This document shows positions 39,874-53,049 of a DNA stretch of 64,000 nucleotides, piece after piece. The notes beneath the pieces are model-generated. The model ran no database searches, had not been told where the DNA came from, and saw nothing but the letters and a program-made list of their open reading frames with translations. The DNA lies in contig NZ_CP080377.1 of assembly GCF_019443505.1 (NCBI RefSeq), positions 4,278,001-4,342,000 on the forward strand. Reading direction: 5' to 3'. A program made the position numbers and the translations under genes. Source of the DNA: Janthinobacterium sp. PAMC25594 (GTDB lineage: Bacteria; Pseudomonadota; Gammaproteobacteria; Burkholderiales; Burkholderiaceae_D). Each line of letters begins with the position of its first letter. Position 1 is the stretch's first letter.

Positions 39874-41352
39874 ATGAACGAGCAGATTGCGAGAGAAGTG
39901 GTATTGGTCCGTGCTATCGAAACGGCCGATCAGAAAAAAGAAGTCCTCAGTGAGGATGACCGCATGTATGCCAGCCGCAGTGCGCGTGAGCTTGCGCAGT
40001 GGCAAGCCTCGGGCAAGCAGGCCGAAGTGACAGGTGACGATTTCCTGCAGCAGCGCTCCGAGCTGATCCTCAAGCGTATCACCGAGCGCACCCCCGCCTT
40101 CGCTGCGTTTGCGAAGCGTCGCAACGGCATGAAAACCCTGGCGCTGACCTTGCCATTGCTGGCCCTGCTGCTGGGTGCCGGGCTCGACCGCATCACGGAT
40201 CCGCACCGCGTCGACCTGCTGTCGGCGCCCTTGCTGCTAATCATCGCCTGGAATGTGCTGGTCTACCTGGGCTTGCTGATCTGGCTATGCATCCCCTCGC
40301 ACTCCCTGGGCTGGCCAAAAGCCGGACTGGTGCGTCACCTGAGCGTGGGCCGCCTGGCCTTGCCGCGCAAGCTGCCGCACGCTCTGTCCTCGGGCTTGCT
40401 CAGTTTCATGGGGGAATGGGCGCACCTGAGCGCGAAGCTGACGGCCGCGCGCCTGAGCCGTACCATCCACCTGAGCGCCGCCATGTTTGCTATCGGTGCC
40501 GTCGCCTCGCTGTATGCGCGCGGTTTCCTGTCGCAATACGCGGCCGGCTGGGAGAGTACGTTCCTGAATGCCGGCCAGGTGCACAGTCTGCTGTCGACCC
40601 TGTTTGCGCCGGCGATTGCCCTGTTTCATTTACAAGGTTTTTCGCTGGCGGAAATCGAAGCGCTACGTTTCCCGCAAACGACGACCGTGGAAGGCGGCGC
40701 GCGCTGGGTGCATTTGTATGCGGCAACGATTTTCCTGCTGGTCGTCGTCCCCCGCCTGATCCTGGCCTTGGTCAACAATTGGCGCGCCGCGCGCCTGGCC
40801 AAGCACTTTCCGCTGGATCTCGATCAACCGTATTTCCGCAAGCTCAATGAAAGCATCGGTGTGGCCACGGGTGGCATGCTGCGCGTCTTGCCGTACAGCT
40901 TTACTGTCGATGAGGCGCGCCACAAGGGCCTGGGCCAGCTGTCCATCATGTTGTTTGGCGAGCAGGGGCGCATGATGCTGCGTCCATCGACGTCGTATGG
41001 CGACGAGCCGCAGGAGGTCTTGCGCGGCACCGACTTGAATGATCCGCAAGTTAATATCACGGCCGTGCTGTTCAACCTGACGGCGACGCCGGAAAAGGAA
41101 AATCACGGCGCCTTCCTCGATTACCTGGTGCAATCGTCTACACGCGGCATCGCCGTCCTGATCGATGAGTCCAGCTACCTGGAGCGCGCGGGCGAGCAGG
41201 CGGATAACGGCGCGCGTCTGGTGGAGAGAGTTGCCTTATGGCAACAGTTCTGCCAGTTCCATCAAACCACGGCCACCCTGGTCAATTTGCTCAATCCCGC
41301 CTTGCACCCGCTCGACGCCGGTGTCGGCTTGAAAGTATCGGCAGCAGCATGA
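39874..41352 (+). CDS. DUF2868 membrane protein
   Basis: Protein of 492 residues. A charged helical N-terminus (1-85) is followed by membrane segments (about 92-110, 117-140, 195-215, 240-260, 288-306) and a soluble C-terminal domain (about 330-490) with VTPEKE-type loops and LNPALHPLDAGV at the end. It matches DUF2868, a family encoded beside DUF3482 GTPases. The ATG at 39874 has AGGAGC at 39864-39869. Its stop overlaps the next ATG, so the two proteins are made together. Function unknown. Confidence 0.82.
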   Translation: MNEQIAREVVLVRAIETADQKKEVLSEDDRMYASRSARELAQWQASGKQAEVTGDDFLQQRSELILKRITERTPAFAAFAKRRNGMKTLALTLPLLALLLGAGLDRITDPHRVDLLSAPLLLIIAWNVLVYLGLLIWLCIPSHSLGWPKAGLVRHLSVGRLALPRKLPHALSSGLLSFMGEWAHLSAKLTAARLSRTIHLSAAMFAIGAVASLYARGFLSQYAAGWESTFLNAGQVHSLLSTLFAPAIALFHLQGFSLAEIEALRFPQTTTVEGGARWVHLYAATIFLLVVVPRLILALVNNWRAARLAKHFPLDLDQPYFRKLNESIGVATGGMLRVLPYSFTVDEARHKGLGQLSIMLFGEQGRMMLRPSTSYGDEPQEVLRGTDLNDPQVNITAVLFNLTATPEKENHGAFLDYLVQSSTRGIAVLIDESSYLERAGEQADNGARLVERVALWQQFCQFHQTTATLVNLLNPALHPLDAGVGLKVSAAA

Positions 41353-42839
41353 GTGTGAATGTGAATAAAGATGTCCAGGATGATGCGGTGCAGATTCAGT
41401 TTGCGCTGATTTCGCACACGAATAATGGCAAGACGACGTTGGCGCGCACCCTGGTGGGCGTGGATGTCGGCGAAGTGCGCGACGCCGCCCACGTGACGGT
41501 GTTTGCGGAATCGCACACCTTGCTGGCGACTCCGCAGGGCGATGCCTTGCAATTGTGGGACACGCCCGGCTTTGGCGACTCCGTGCGCCTGCTCAAGCGT
41601 CTCGGGCAGTCGGGCAATCCCATCGGCTGGTTCCTGCGCGAAGTGCTGGACCGTTATCGCGACCGCCCGTTCTGGCTCAGCCAGCAAGCGCTGCGCACGG
41701 CCAAGGACACGGCCGACGTGGTGCTATACCTGGTGAATTCTTCGGAAAACCCCAGGGATGCGGGTTACTTGCCGGCGGAAATGAAAATTCTCGAATGGCT
41801 GGGCAAACCGGTGGTGGTCTTGCTCAATCAGATGGGGCCGCCGCGTCCGGGCAATGAGGAACACGGCGAGCAGGCGCGCTGGCGTGAGCATTTACAGCAA
41901 TATCCCATCGTGCGCGACGTACTGGCGCTCGATGCCTTTGCTCGCTGCTGGGTGCATGAACGCGTGTTTTACGAAGCCGTGGGCAAGTTGTTGCCACAGT
42001 CGCAGCAAGCCGGCTATGCGCGTCTGTTTGCTGCCTGGCAAACGCAGAATACGGCACGTTTCCAGCAGGCCATGCATTTGCTGGCCACGCAGCTGGCCAT
42101 GGCTGGGCAGGATCGCGAAGCCATCGAACCCGTCTCCAAGGGCTTGCTGAAATCGGCCTTGCAGGTCGTGGGTATCGGCAAGAATGCAGAGCAGCAACGC
42201 CAGGAAAAGGCCATGGCCAATCTGGTAGCGCGGCTCAATACGCACAGCGGCGAAACGACGCGTGAACTGTTGATCTTGCACAAACTCGATCCTACCGATG
42301 CGCATAAGATCAATAGCCGGATACGGGAAAATTTCGCCGTGCGCGCGCCGATCGACAAGGCGCAGGCGGGGTTATTGGGCGCCATGATTTCCGGTGCGGC
42401 GACGGGCTTGTCGGCCGACCTGATTTCCGGCGGCCTGACCCTGGGCACGGGCGCCTTGCTTGGCGGCGTGGTCGGAGCACTGACGTTCGCGGGCGCAGCC
42501 TGGGGTTTTAATTCCGGCACGGACCGTAACGAGCCCACCATGCAATTTACGGATGCCTTCCTGCGTACCCTGGTGGTAGCGGGTGTGCTGCGTTACTTGG
42601 CGGTGGCGCACTTTGGCCGCGGCCGAGGCAACTTTGTGGAAAGCGAGGCGCCGGCCTTCTGGCAAGATGAGGTCGAGCAAGCGGTCGCCCGCCATGACGC
42701 TGCTTTACTTGAGTTGTGGAAAGATGTGCGCCGGGAAAAGTCGCCTGAGCAAGCCGCCGAGCGCGTCCTGCCCGTCATGTCGTCCATTACTTCCGATACC
42801 CTGGCGCGTCTGTATCCGGATGTGGCGCGCCTGGTGTAG
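41349..42839 (+). CDS. GTPase with C-terminal DUF3482 domain
   Basis: Protein of 496 residues. The N-terminal GTPase has a P-loop-like ISHTNNGKTTLARTL, switch II DTPGFGDSV and the base-recognition motif NQMG. The C-terminal half contains a Gly-rich hydrophobic stretch (about 340-385, GALLGGVVGALTFAGAAWGF) that could insert in or touch membranes. This is the family of Era-like GTPases with DUF3482. Coupling with DUF2868 suggests that the two act together at the inner membrane, perhaps as a membrane-remodelling or transport unit; this is unproven. Confidence 0.85.
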   Translation: MSVNVNKDVQDDAVQIQFALISHTNNGKTTLARTLVGVDVGEVRDAAHVTVFAESHTLLATPQGDALQLWDTPGFGDSVRLLKRLGQSGNPIGWFLREVLDRYRDRPFWLSQQALRTAKDTADVVLYLVNSSENPRDAGYLPAEMKILEWLGKPVVVLLNQMGPPRPGNEEHGEQARWREHLQQYPIVRDVLALDAFARCWVHERVFYEAVGKLLPQSQQAGYARLFAAWQTQNTARFQQAMHLLATQLAMAGQDREAIEPVSKGLLKSALQVVGIGKNAEQQRQEKAMANLVARLNTHSGETTRELLILHKLDPTDAHKINSRIRENFAVRAPIDKAQAGLLGAMISGAATGLSADLISGGLTLGTGALLGGVVGALTFAGAAWGFNSGTDRNEPTMQFTDAFLRTLVVAGVLRYLAVAHFGRGRGNFVESEAPAFWQDEVEQAVARHDAALLELWKDVRREKSPEQAAERVLPVMSSITSDTLARLYPDVARLV

Positions 42840-42851
42840 TGCATCAGCCTG

Positions 42852-43193
42852 TCAGGCATGGGCCTGCAGCCACTGCTGCAGAAATTGCACGCAGTCCCCG
42901 ACCTTGGCCGAGTTCGACAGCCGCGAGGTGGTCACCGCCCACGCATCGGCCGCCTGTTGATACGCGGGCAAAATGCGCAGCAGCTTGCCTTGCGCCAGGC
43001 TGCTTTCCACAGCCCATGCCGAGCGCAAGATGATACCGTGGCCATCCAGCGCCCATTGCCGCTTCCAGCATGCCGATGCGCTTGCTCACGATCGCCTTGG
43101 GCATGCCCAGTTCCAGCGCCGTGGCGGTGAAACTGGATTTATGGGCGACCTGAAAAACAGGCGCAAGTCTTCCAGCAGCGGCGTATTTTTCAT
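42852..43193 (-). pseudogene. LysR-family regulator remnant (frameshift and large internal deletion)
   Basis: An ATG at 43193 begins MKNTPLLEDLRLFF; one base appears lost near 43156, after which the next frame reads QVAHKSSFTATALELGMPKA and VSKRIGMLEAA, the LysR helix-turn-helix. Near 43048 the frame jumps to the C-terminal end: LDGHGIILRSAWAVESSL to FLQQWLQAHA and the TGA at 42852-42854. Roughly 180 central residues (most of the effector domain) are gone: 342 bases remain of about 900. It was probably the divergent regulator of the dehydrogenase gene at 43297. Confidence 0.88.
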
Positions 43194-43296
43194 CAATTGA
43201 GCACGAAATGTGGATACTGGGATTGTGGATTCCCTGATTGTATTCTGATGCTGTGCCAGTATCATCAAGGCATCCATCTATCGACAGGAGACGCTC

Positions 43297-44376
43297 ATGC
43301 CCGCACACAGAATCGCAGTCATCGCCGGCGACGGCATAGGCAATGAAGTCATGCCGGAAGGGCTGCGTGTTGTCGAGGCCGCCGCGCGCCGCTTCAATAT
43401 CGACTTGCAGTTCACGACCATGGAGTGGGCGAATTGCGACTATTACCTGGAGCATGGCCAGATGATGCCCTCGGACTGGTTTGCCCAGCTCAAGGATTTC
43501 GACGCCATCTATTTTGGCGCCGTGGGTTGGCCGGACAAGGTGCCTGACCATATCTCGCTGTGGGGGTCGTTACTCAAATTTCGGCGCGAGTTCGACGAAT
43601 ACGTCAACCTGCGTCCTGTGCGGCTGATGCCGGGCGTGCCGTGTCCGCTGGCGAACAAGAAGCCGGGTGATATCGACTTTTATGTGGTGCGTGAAAATAC
43701 GGAAGGGGAATATTCGTCCGTGGGCGGGCGCATGTTCGAGGGGACGGAGCGCGAAACGGTGCTGCAGGAGTCGGTCTTTACGCGCAAGGGCGTCGACCGT
43801 ATCCTCAAGTATGCGTTTGAGCTGGCGCAAAGCCGGCCTAAAAAACACCTGACCTCGGCGACCAAATCGAATGGCATTGCGATCAGCATGCCATTCTGGG
43901 ATGAGCGGGTCGAAGCGATGGCGCCAGCGTTCCCCGATGTGCACTGGGACAAATACCACATCGACATCCTGGCGGCGCGCTTTGTATTGAACCCTGAGCG
44001 CTTCGACGTAGTGGTGGCGTCGAACCTGTTTGGCGACATCCTGTCCGATCTGGGTCCCGCCTGCACGGGAACGATTGCCATCGCGCCATCGGCGAATATC
44101 AATCCGGAGCGCACTTTCCCGTCAGTATTTGAGCCAGTGCACGGTTCCGCCCCCGATATCGATGGCCAGAATATCGCCAACCCGATAGGCATGATCTGGT
44201 CGGGCGCCATGATGCTGGACTTTCTCGGTAATGGCGACGCCCGGTACACGGCCGCACATGACGCGATTTTGCGCGCCATCGAGCAGGTGCTCGAGCATGG
44301 TCCGCGCACGCCTGACATGGGCGGGGGCGCCAGTACGACCGAGGTGGGCATGGCGGTTGCCGAATTGCTGAAATAA
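43297..44376 (+). CDS. ttuC: Tartrate dehydrogenase / D-malate dehydrogenase
   Basis: NAD-dependent decarboxylating dehydrogenase of 359 residues in the isocitrate/isopropylmalate dehydrogenase fold. Motifs include AVIAGDGIGNEVMPEG, the substrate-binding Arg residues in LLKFRREFDEYVNLRPVRL, YVVRENTEGEYS and the metal-binding Asp residues in LFGDILSDLGP; the NAD site is VHGSAPDIDGQNIANPIG. TtuC and DmlA are close relatives, so the choice between tartrate and D-malate is not secure. ACAGGAGA precedes the ATG. Its divergent LysR gene is broken, so control may be lost. The stop lies 3 bases before an rRNA promoter. Confidence 0.9.
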   Translation: MPAHRIAVIAGDGIGNEVMPEGLRVVEAAARRFNIDLQFTTMEWANCDYYLEHGQMMPSDWFAQLKDFDAIYFGAVGWPDKVPDHISLWGSLLKFRREFDEYVNLRPVRLMPGVPCPLANKKPGDIDFYVVRENTEGEYSSVGGRMFEGTERETVLQESVFTRKGVDRILKYAFELAQSRPKKHLTSATKSNGIAISMPFWDERVEAMAPAFPDVHWDKYHIDILAARFVLNPERFDVVVASNLFGDILSDLGPACTGTIAIAPSANINPERTFPSVFEPVHGSAPDIDGQNIANPIGMIWSGAMMLDFLGNGDARYTAAHDAILRAIEQVLEHGPRTPDMGGGASTTEVGMAVAELLK

Positions 44377-44379
44377 AGC

Positions 44380-44518
44380 TTGCCGCCCGTGGACGGCTTT
44401 GCTATAGTTCGCCTCCCCAATCAATGAGACGCAGTCAAATGCGGCACTTGAAGATCACCGGAAACGGCGATGAGTAGTAAAAGAAGGAGTTGACGGATGT
44501 AGTGAAATGCTTCATACT
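44380..44518 (+). promoter_or_regulatory. Tandem promoters of rRNA operon 2
   Basis: P1: TTGCCG (44380-44385), 17 bases, TATAGT (44403-44408). P2: TTGACG (44490-44495), 17 bases, CATACT (44513-44518). P1 begins 4 bases after the preceding gene's stop. The gene-free stretch 44377-44784 holds only these promoters and the rRNA leader. Confidence 0.8.
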
Positions 44519-44583
44519 CTTTCTTCTTCGCAGCTGACAAACACAACGCTTTGTCGATAGCGCGAAAGCAGTACCGAATACCG

Positions 44584-44595
44584 TTCTTTAACAAT
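44584..44595 (+). promoter_or_regulatory. boxA antitermination site in the leader of operon 2
   Basis: TTCTTTAACAAT, identical to operon 1; a second copy lies at 46646-46657 in the 16S-23S spacer. The RNase III stem arms for 16S are at 44595-44624 and 46348-46377. Confidence 0.8.
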
Positions 44596-44784
44596 TAACA
44601 GTCGATAAGTGTGGGCATTTGATGTAAGTGCAGCGTCAATCTTCGGATTGGCGTCTAACTTAAAATATCAAATGTTCACAAGAAATAATGAAATAGGATA
44701 CTTCTTCGGAAGTAGCCTGTCAGTTTTTTGAGTGAGCGACCCGTCGCAAGACGGTGCCAATAAAATGGCAAAGTAACAGAGATT

Positions 44785-46318
<1,534 letters not shown>

Positions 46319-46394
46319 GAGTTTGCACGAATCAGTAATGATTCACGCATCAAATGTTCACACTTATCGGCTGTTAATATAAAGAACAGCATTT

Positions 46395-46471
46395 GGGGCT
46401 GTAGCTCAGCTGGTTAGAGCACCGTGTTGATAACGCGGGGGTCGTTGGTTCGAGTCCAACCAGCCCTACCA
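46395..46471 (+). tRNA. ileT: tRNA-Ile (anticodon GAT), operon 2
   Basis: Identical to 33320-33396; anticodon at 46429-46431. Confidence 0.97.
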
Positions 46472-46496
46472 GTTTCTGTAGTCTGGAAATACCCTA

Positions 46497-46572
46497 GGGG
46501 GATTAGCTCAGCTGGGAGAGCACCTGCTTTGCAAGCAGGGGGTCGTCGGTTCGATCCCGTCATCCTCCACCA
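46497..46572 (+). tRNA. alaT: tRNA-Ala (anticodon TGC), operon 2
   Basis: Identical to 33422-33497; anticodon at 46530-46532. Confidence 0.97.
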
Positions 46573-46809
46573 AAAGTTCAAACGTAAATCAGCGCACATG
46601 GCGCCGGGATTTAGGTTTGGTCTTTTCGAGATCAAGTGCTGTATGTTCTTTAACAATCTGGAAGAAGTAAAGATTATTTATTGATCGGTTTGCCGTAAAA
46701 AGCAAATCGATGGGTAATGATTGTATGTATCAACAAACAAGCAACAACGTTGTACTTTCTTATCCTTGTAGCGCTCTTTGATTATTTAGGTAATCAGAGG
46801 CTAACGTTA

Positions 46810-49703
<2,894 letters not shown>

Positions 49704-49837
49704 TAACCTTAGCAGGTACAGAGGATAAGACGGTACAACGTTGTGCGTTTGTTGATACTACTATTCATTACCCAATCTTTGCTTCTTCCAGATTCAGGCT
49801 TTGTCGCTCCACTGAGGACAAATGCCGGTACAAGTTA

Positions 49838-49953
49838 TGCCTGATGACCATAGCAAGTTGGTCCCACCCCTTCCCATCCCGAACAGGACCGTGAAACAAC
49901 TTTGCGCCGATGATAGTGCTGCAACCAGTGTGAAAGTAGGTTATCGTCAGGCT
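49838..49953 (+). rRNA. rrf: 5S ribosomal RNA (operon 2)
   Basis: Identical to 36763-36878. Confidence 0.93.
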
Positions 49954-49970
49954 TGTTATTCGCAGTAGAG

Positions 49971-50003
49971 AAAAACCCGATCAGCAATGGTCGGGTTTTT
50001 TTT
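49971..50003 (+). terminator. rRNA operon 2 terminator
   Basis: Same hairpin and eight-T tail as in operon 1. Confidence 0.92.
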
Positions 50004-50038
50004 CGTCTGGCGGTTTCTCTTGCCAAGCAAACAGGCGT

Positions 50039-50064
50039 AAAAAAAGCAGCGCTACGCGCTGCCT
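50039..50064 (-). terminator. Terminator of the PagL-like gene
   Basis: On the minus strand GCAGCGC-GTA-GCGCTGC (50046-50062) is followed by seven T residues. It lies 20 bases after the PagL-like stop and faces the rRNA terminator. Confidence 0.88.
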
Positions 50065-50083
50065 TTTCATCTGCGCCACTCCA

Positions 50084-50656
50084 TCAGAAATGGTACGCCA
50101 CTTTCAGGTTCAGGAAGTTGACGCCTGTATTCGGCTTTTTGTAGCCACCATTCGAGAAATGCTGGATCTTGGCAGCGACTTCCCAGTTATTGTCGAAGAC
50201 ATAGCCGATGCCGACGTGGTCGCCGAACTGGAAGTGGGTCGACAGGCGGTAGTCGTCATTGTCATACAGCTTCGACAGCATGTGCACGCCAATGCCGCCT
50301 TCGGCATACAAACCTTTCTTGCTGATATTTTCAAAGCGGAACACCGGCGTGAAACCGACATCAACCAGACTTTGAGTTGCGCCGGGAACATTGCGGTAGC
50401 GATCGCCACGCCATGCGCCAAAGCTGGCATCCCAGTAACCGCTCAATTGCGTGCCGTTGGATTTGAACCAGGCTTTATCCCAGTCCGAAGTGGCACCCAC
50501 ACGTATCATTTGCGTGCTGGTGCCATTTGCGTATTCGGCGTAGGCGGAATCAATCAGTTTGCCGTCCGCAGCGAGTACCGATTGCATCGCGGCCAAGGCG
50601 GCAACGGCGGTGATGGATTTGAGGAGATTCTTCTTGAAGAACATAGGGGCTTTCAT
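50084..50656 (-). CDS. PagL-like lipid A deacylase family outer-membrane protein
   Basis: Outer-membrane beta-barrel protein of 190 residues with a signal peptide (cut after VLAA, about residue 30). Alternating strands and a C-terminal Phe (VAYHF) fit an eight-stranded barrel. The active-site block HFSNGGYKKPNTGVN has the His166 and Ser168 of the PagL triad, but the residue aligned with the catalytic Glu (14 after the His) is Asn180. PagL removes the 3-O-acyl chain of lipid A; whether this one is active is unclear. Start at 50656 is preferred for length; ATG 50644 is possible. Confidence 0.83.
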   Translation of the reverse strand: MKAPMFFKKNLLKSITAVAALAAMQSVLAADGKLIDSAYAEYANGTSTQMIRVGATSDWDKAWFKSNGTQLSGYWDASFGAWRGDRYRNVPGATQSLVDVGFTPVFRFENISKKGLYAEGGIGVHMLSKLYDNDDYRLSTHFQFGDHVGIGYVFDNNWEVAAKIQHFSNGGYKKPNTGVNFLNLKVAYHF

Positions 50657-50745
50657 CGTAAAATTGGCCGATAGGCTTGTCTTGTTTGCGCAGGCACCTA
50701 GTTTTGCACACTACTCCCGCCACCTGTTTGATTTCAGAGGTTGAA

Positions 50746-51648
50746 TTGATATTGTCTACAAAAATCGCATTTCTCGGTATCGGTCTGATGGGGGATCCGA
50801 TGGTCCGGTGCCTGCTGCGCGCTGGATATTCTGTCACAATTTGGAATCGCACGCACAGCAAGGCCCAAGTTCTGCGTGCGGCAGGGGCGCAGCCGGCCGT
50901 TTCCATAGCTGAGGCGGTCAATGGCGCGGACGTCGTCATCTCGATGCTGGAAGCCGGTCCCATCGTGGCACAGGTGCTGCAAGAGGCGCTGCCGGCCTTG
51001 TCCGCAGGGGCGCTGTGGATCGACATGAGCTCCACCAAGCAATCGGAAGCCCTGCAATTTCATGCCATTTTGCACGCGGCAGGCCATGCCTTCATCGATG
51101 CGCCCGTGTCGGGCGGCGTCGGCGGGGCGCAGGCGGGTACCCTGGCCATCATGGCCGGCGCCAGCGTGGGCGATTATGCTCAGGTTGAAGCGATTTTATC
51201 GGCAATGGGTCGCCCGACCCTGGTAGGCCCGGCTGGCAGCGGCCAGGTCGCCAAGCTGTGCAATCAGCTGATCGTCGGCGCCACCTTGACCATCGTGGCC
51301 GAAGCGCTGTTGCTGGCCCAGGCGGCTGGCGCGGATGCGGCTGCCGTGCGCGCGGCCATCCGCGGCGGTTTTGCTGAGAGCAAGATTTTGGAGGTACATG
51401 GCCAGCGCATGCTGGAGCGCAATTTTGTTGCCGGTGGCCAGGTGAAGAGCCAGATCAAGGATATGCACAATATCCTCGCGGCGGCCGAGGCTGCCCACGT
51501 TACCTTGCCGGTGACGCAACTGGTGACGCAGCGCTATGAAACCATTGCCGAAACGTACCCGACGGCCGACCATGCGGCAGCATTGCTGGCCCTGGAAGCG
51601 TTGAATCCGGGCCAGCGCCTGGGCGCTGCTCCGAACAAATTGAGCTGA
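50746..51648 (+). CDS. 3-hydroxyisobutyrate dehydrogenase-family NAD(P)-dependent oxidoreductase
   Basis: Beta-hydroxyacid dehydrogenase of 300 residues. The cofactor-binding motif is AFLGIGLMGDPMVRCL, the substrate motif DAPVSGGVGGAQAGTL and the catalytic Lys170 in SGQVAKLCNQ. It could act on 3-hydroxyisobutyrate, tartronate semialdehyde or a related acid. A TTG start at 50746 is preferred: AGAGG ends 5 bases upstream. A second TTG at 50752 is possible. The upstream frame to 50677 has no matching sequence. It ends 1 base from the convergent amidohydrolase gene. Confidence 0.88.
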   Translation: MILSTKIAFLGIGLMGDPMVRCLLRAGYSVTIWNRTHSKAQVLRAAGAQPAVSIAEAVNGADVVISMLEAGPIVAQVLQEALPALSAGALWIDMSSTKQSEALQFHAILHAAGHAFIDAPVSGGVGGAQAGTLAIMAGASVGDYAQVEAILSAMGRPTLVGPAGSGQVAKLCNQLIVGATLTIVAEALLLAQAAGADAAAVRAAIRGGFAESKILEVHGQRMLERNFVAGGQVKSQIKDMHNILAAAEAAHVTLPVTQLVTQRYETIAETYPTADHAAALLALEALNPGQRLGAAPNKLS

Positions 51649-51649
51649 T

Positions 51650-52843
51650 TCAGGCGACGGGCAGACTCGCTTCGGCCAGCTTGACCCAAAAACTGGCGCC
51701 GATCGGCAGCAGATGGTCGTTGAAGTCGTAGCTGCCATTGTGCAAGACGCACGGGCCCAGGCCGTGACCGCCATCGCGGTGCTCGCCATCGCTATTGCCG
51801 ATGAAGATGTAGCAGCCGGCTTTTTCTTGCAAGAAAAAGGCAAAATCTTCCGCGCCCATGGTCGGTTCGACATTCGCGTTGACCTTGTCGGCCCCCACCA
51901 CGCTTTTCATCACCTCGATGGCAAACGCCGTTTCTTTCGCGTGGTTGACCAGCGGCGGATAGTTGCGCTTGAAGTGGAACTCGACTTCGGCGCCAAAGGC
52001 GGCGGCCGTGTGCACGGCGATGTCGCGCATGCGTTCTTCGATCAGGTCCAGCACGGGCGTGGTGAAGGTGCGCACGGTGCCGACCAGGCTGGCATCGTCG
52101 GGAATCACGTTGGTGGCGCTGCCGGCATGGATTTGCGTAATCGACAGCACGGCCGTGTCGAGCGGACTCTTGTTGCGCGTGATGACGGTTTGCCAGCTTT
52201 GCGCGATTTGCACGGCCACCATCACGGGATCGATGCCTTTGTGGGGCTGGGCCGCGTGCGCGCCCTTGCCCTTGACGGTGACGTGGAATTCATTGCTCGA
52301 CGCCATCATCGGCCCTTCCACCACGCTCAGGGTGCCCGTTTCCGCGCCGGGCCAGTTGTGCATGCCGTAAATGGCATCCATGGGAAACTTGCTAAACAAG
52401 CCGTCTGCTATCATTTCGCGCGCGCCGGCGCCGCCCTCTTCGGCCGGCTGGAAGATCAGGTAGACGGTGCCGTCGAAATGGCGGTGTTGCGCCAGGTAAT
52501 GGGCGGCACCGAGCAACATGGCCGTGTGGCCGTCGTGGCCGCAGGCGTGCATCTTGCCCGGGTGGCGCGAAGCATGCTCGAAGGTATTCATTTCCTGCAT
52601 CGGCAAGGCATCCATGTCGGCGCGCAAGCCGATGGCGCGTGTCGAGGTGCCATGCTGAATGATGCCGACCACGCCAGTGCGGCCCAGGCCGCGTACCACG
52701 GGAATGCCCCATTGCGTCAGTTTGGCGGCGACCACGTCCGAGGTGCGCTGTTCTTCGTAGCACAGCTCGGGGTGCGCATGCAGGTCGCGGCGGATACCTT
52801 GCAGCTCGGATTGAAACGCCAAGATCGGATCAACTAGTTTCAT
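51650..52843 (-). CDS. M20-family amidohydrolase (hippurate hydrolase-like)
   Basis: Metal-dependent amidohydrolase of 397 residues. Family blocks are HPELCYEEQRTSD, GLRADMDALPMQE, HACGHDGHTAMLLGAA (metal-binding His/Asp), FQPAEEGGAGAREM (catalytic Glu) and MGAEDFAFFLQ. It hydrolyses N-acyl amino acids such as hippurate or N-acetyl derivatives; the exact substrate is open. AGGAGAG precedes the ATG at 52843; the frame extends 22 codons upstream without support. Confidence 0.9.
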   Translation of the reverse strand: MKLVDPILAFQSELQGIRRDLHAHPELCYEEQRTSDVVAAKLTQWGIPVVRGLGRTGVVGIIQHGTSTRAIGLRADMDALPMQEMNTFEHASRHPGKMHACGHDGHTAMLLGAAHYLAQHRHFDGTVYLIFQPAEEGGAGAREMIADGLFSKFPMDAIYGMHNWPGAETGTLSVVEGPMMASSNEFHVTVKGKGAHAAQPHKGIDPVMVAVQIAQSWQTVITRNKSPLDTAVLSITQIHAGSATNVIPDDASLVGTVRTFTTPVLDLIEERMRDIAVHTAAAFGAEVEFHFKRNYPPLVNHAKETAFAIEVMKSVVGADKVNANVEPTMGAEDFAFFLQEKAGCYIFIGNSDGEHRDGGHGLGPCVLHNGSYDFNDHLLPIGASFWVKLAEASLPVA

Positions 52844-53049
52844 GGAACTCTCCTGTGGATGCTGGCACGCGGCAATGTATGGCGTGCCGGACCGCGGCTG
52901 TTTGATCAAAAACAGGCGCGGCTAATAGTGCATTGTAGCCCTTGTTTGCAGGGTAAATCCAGCGCACGGACCAGCTTGCCATGGCGCCAACAGCAAGCGG
53001 GCGGAATGGTTTACAGTATCGCCTTCCCCCAACGTTTTTGGATTGCACC

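Noticed and set aside
42844..43551. A 235-codon minus-strand frame covering the LysR remnant and part of ttuC
   Set aside because: Only its middle is LysR-like; the rest is antisense to ttuC or is read out of frame after the deletion, so it is described as a pseudogene instead.
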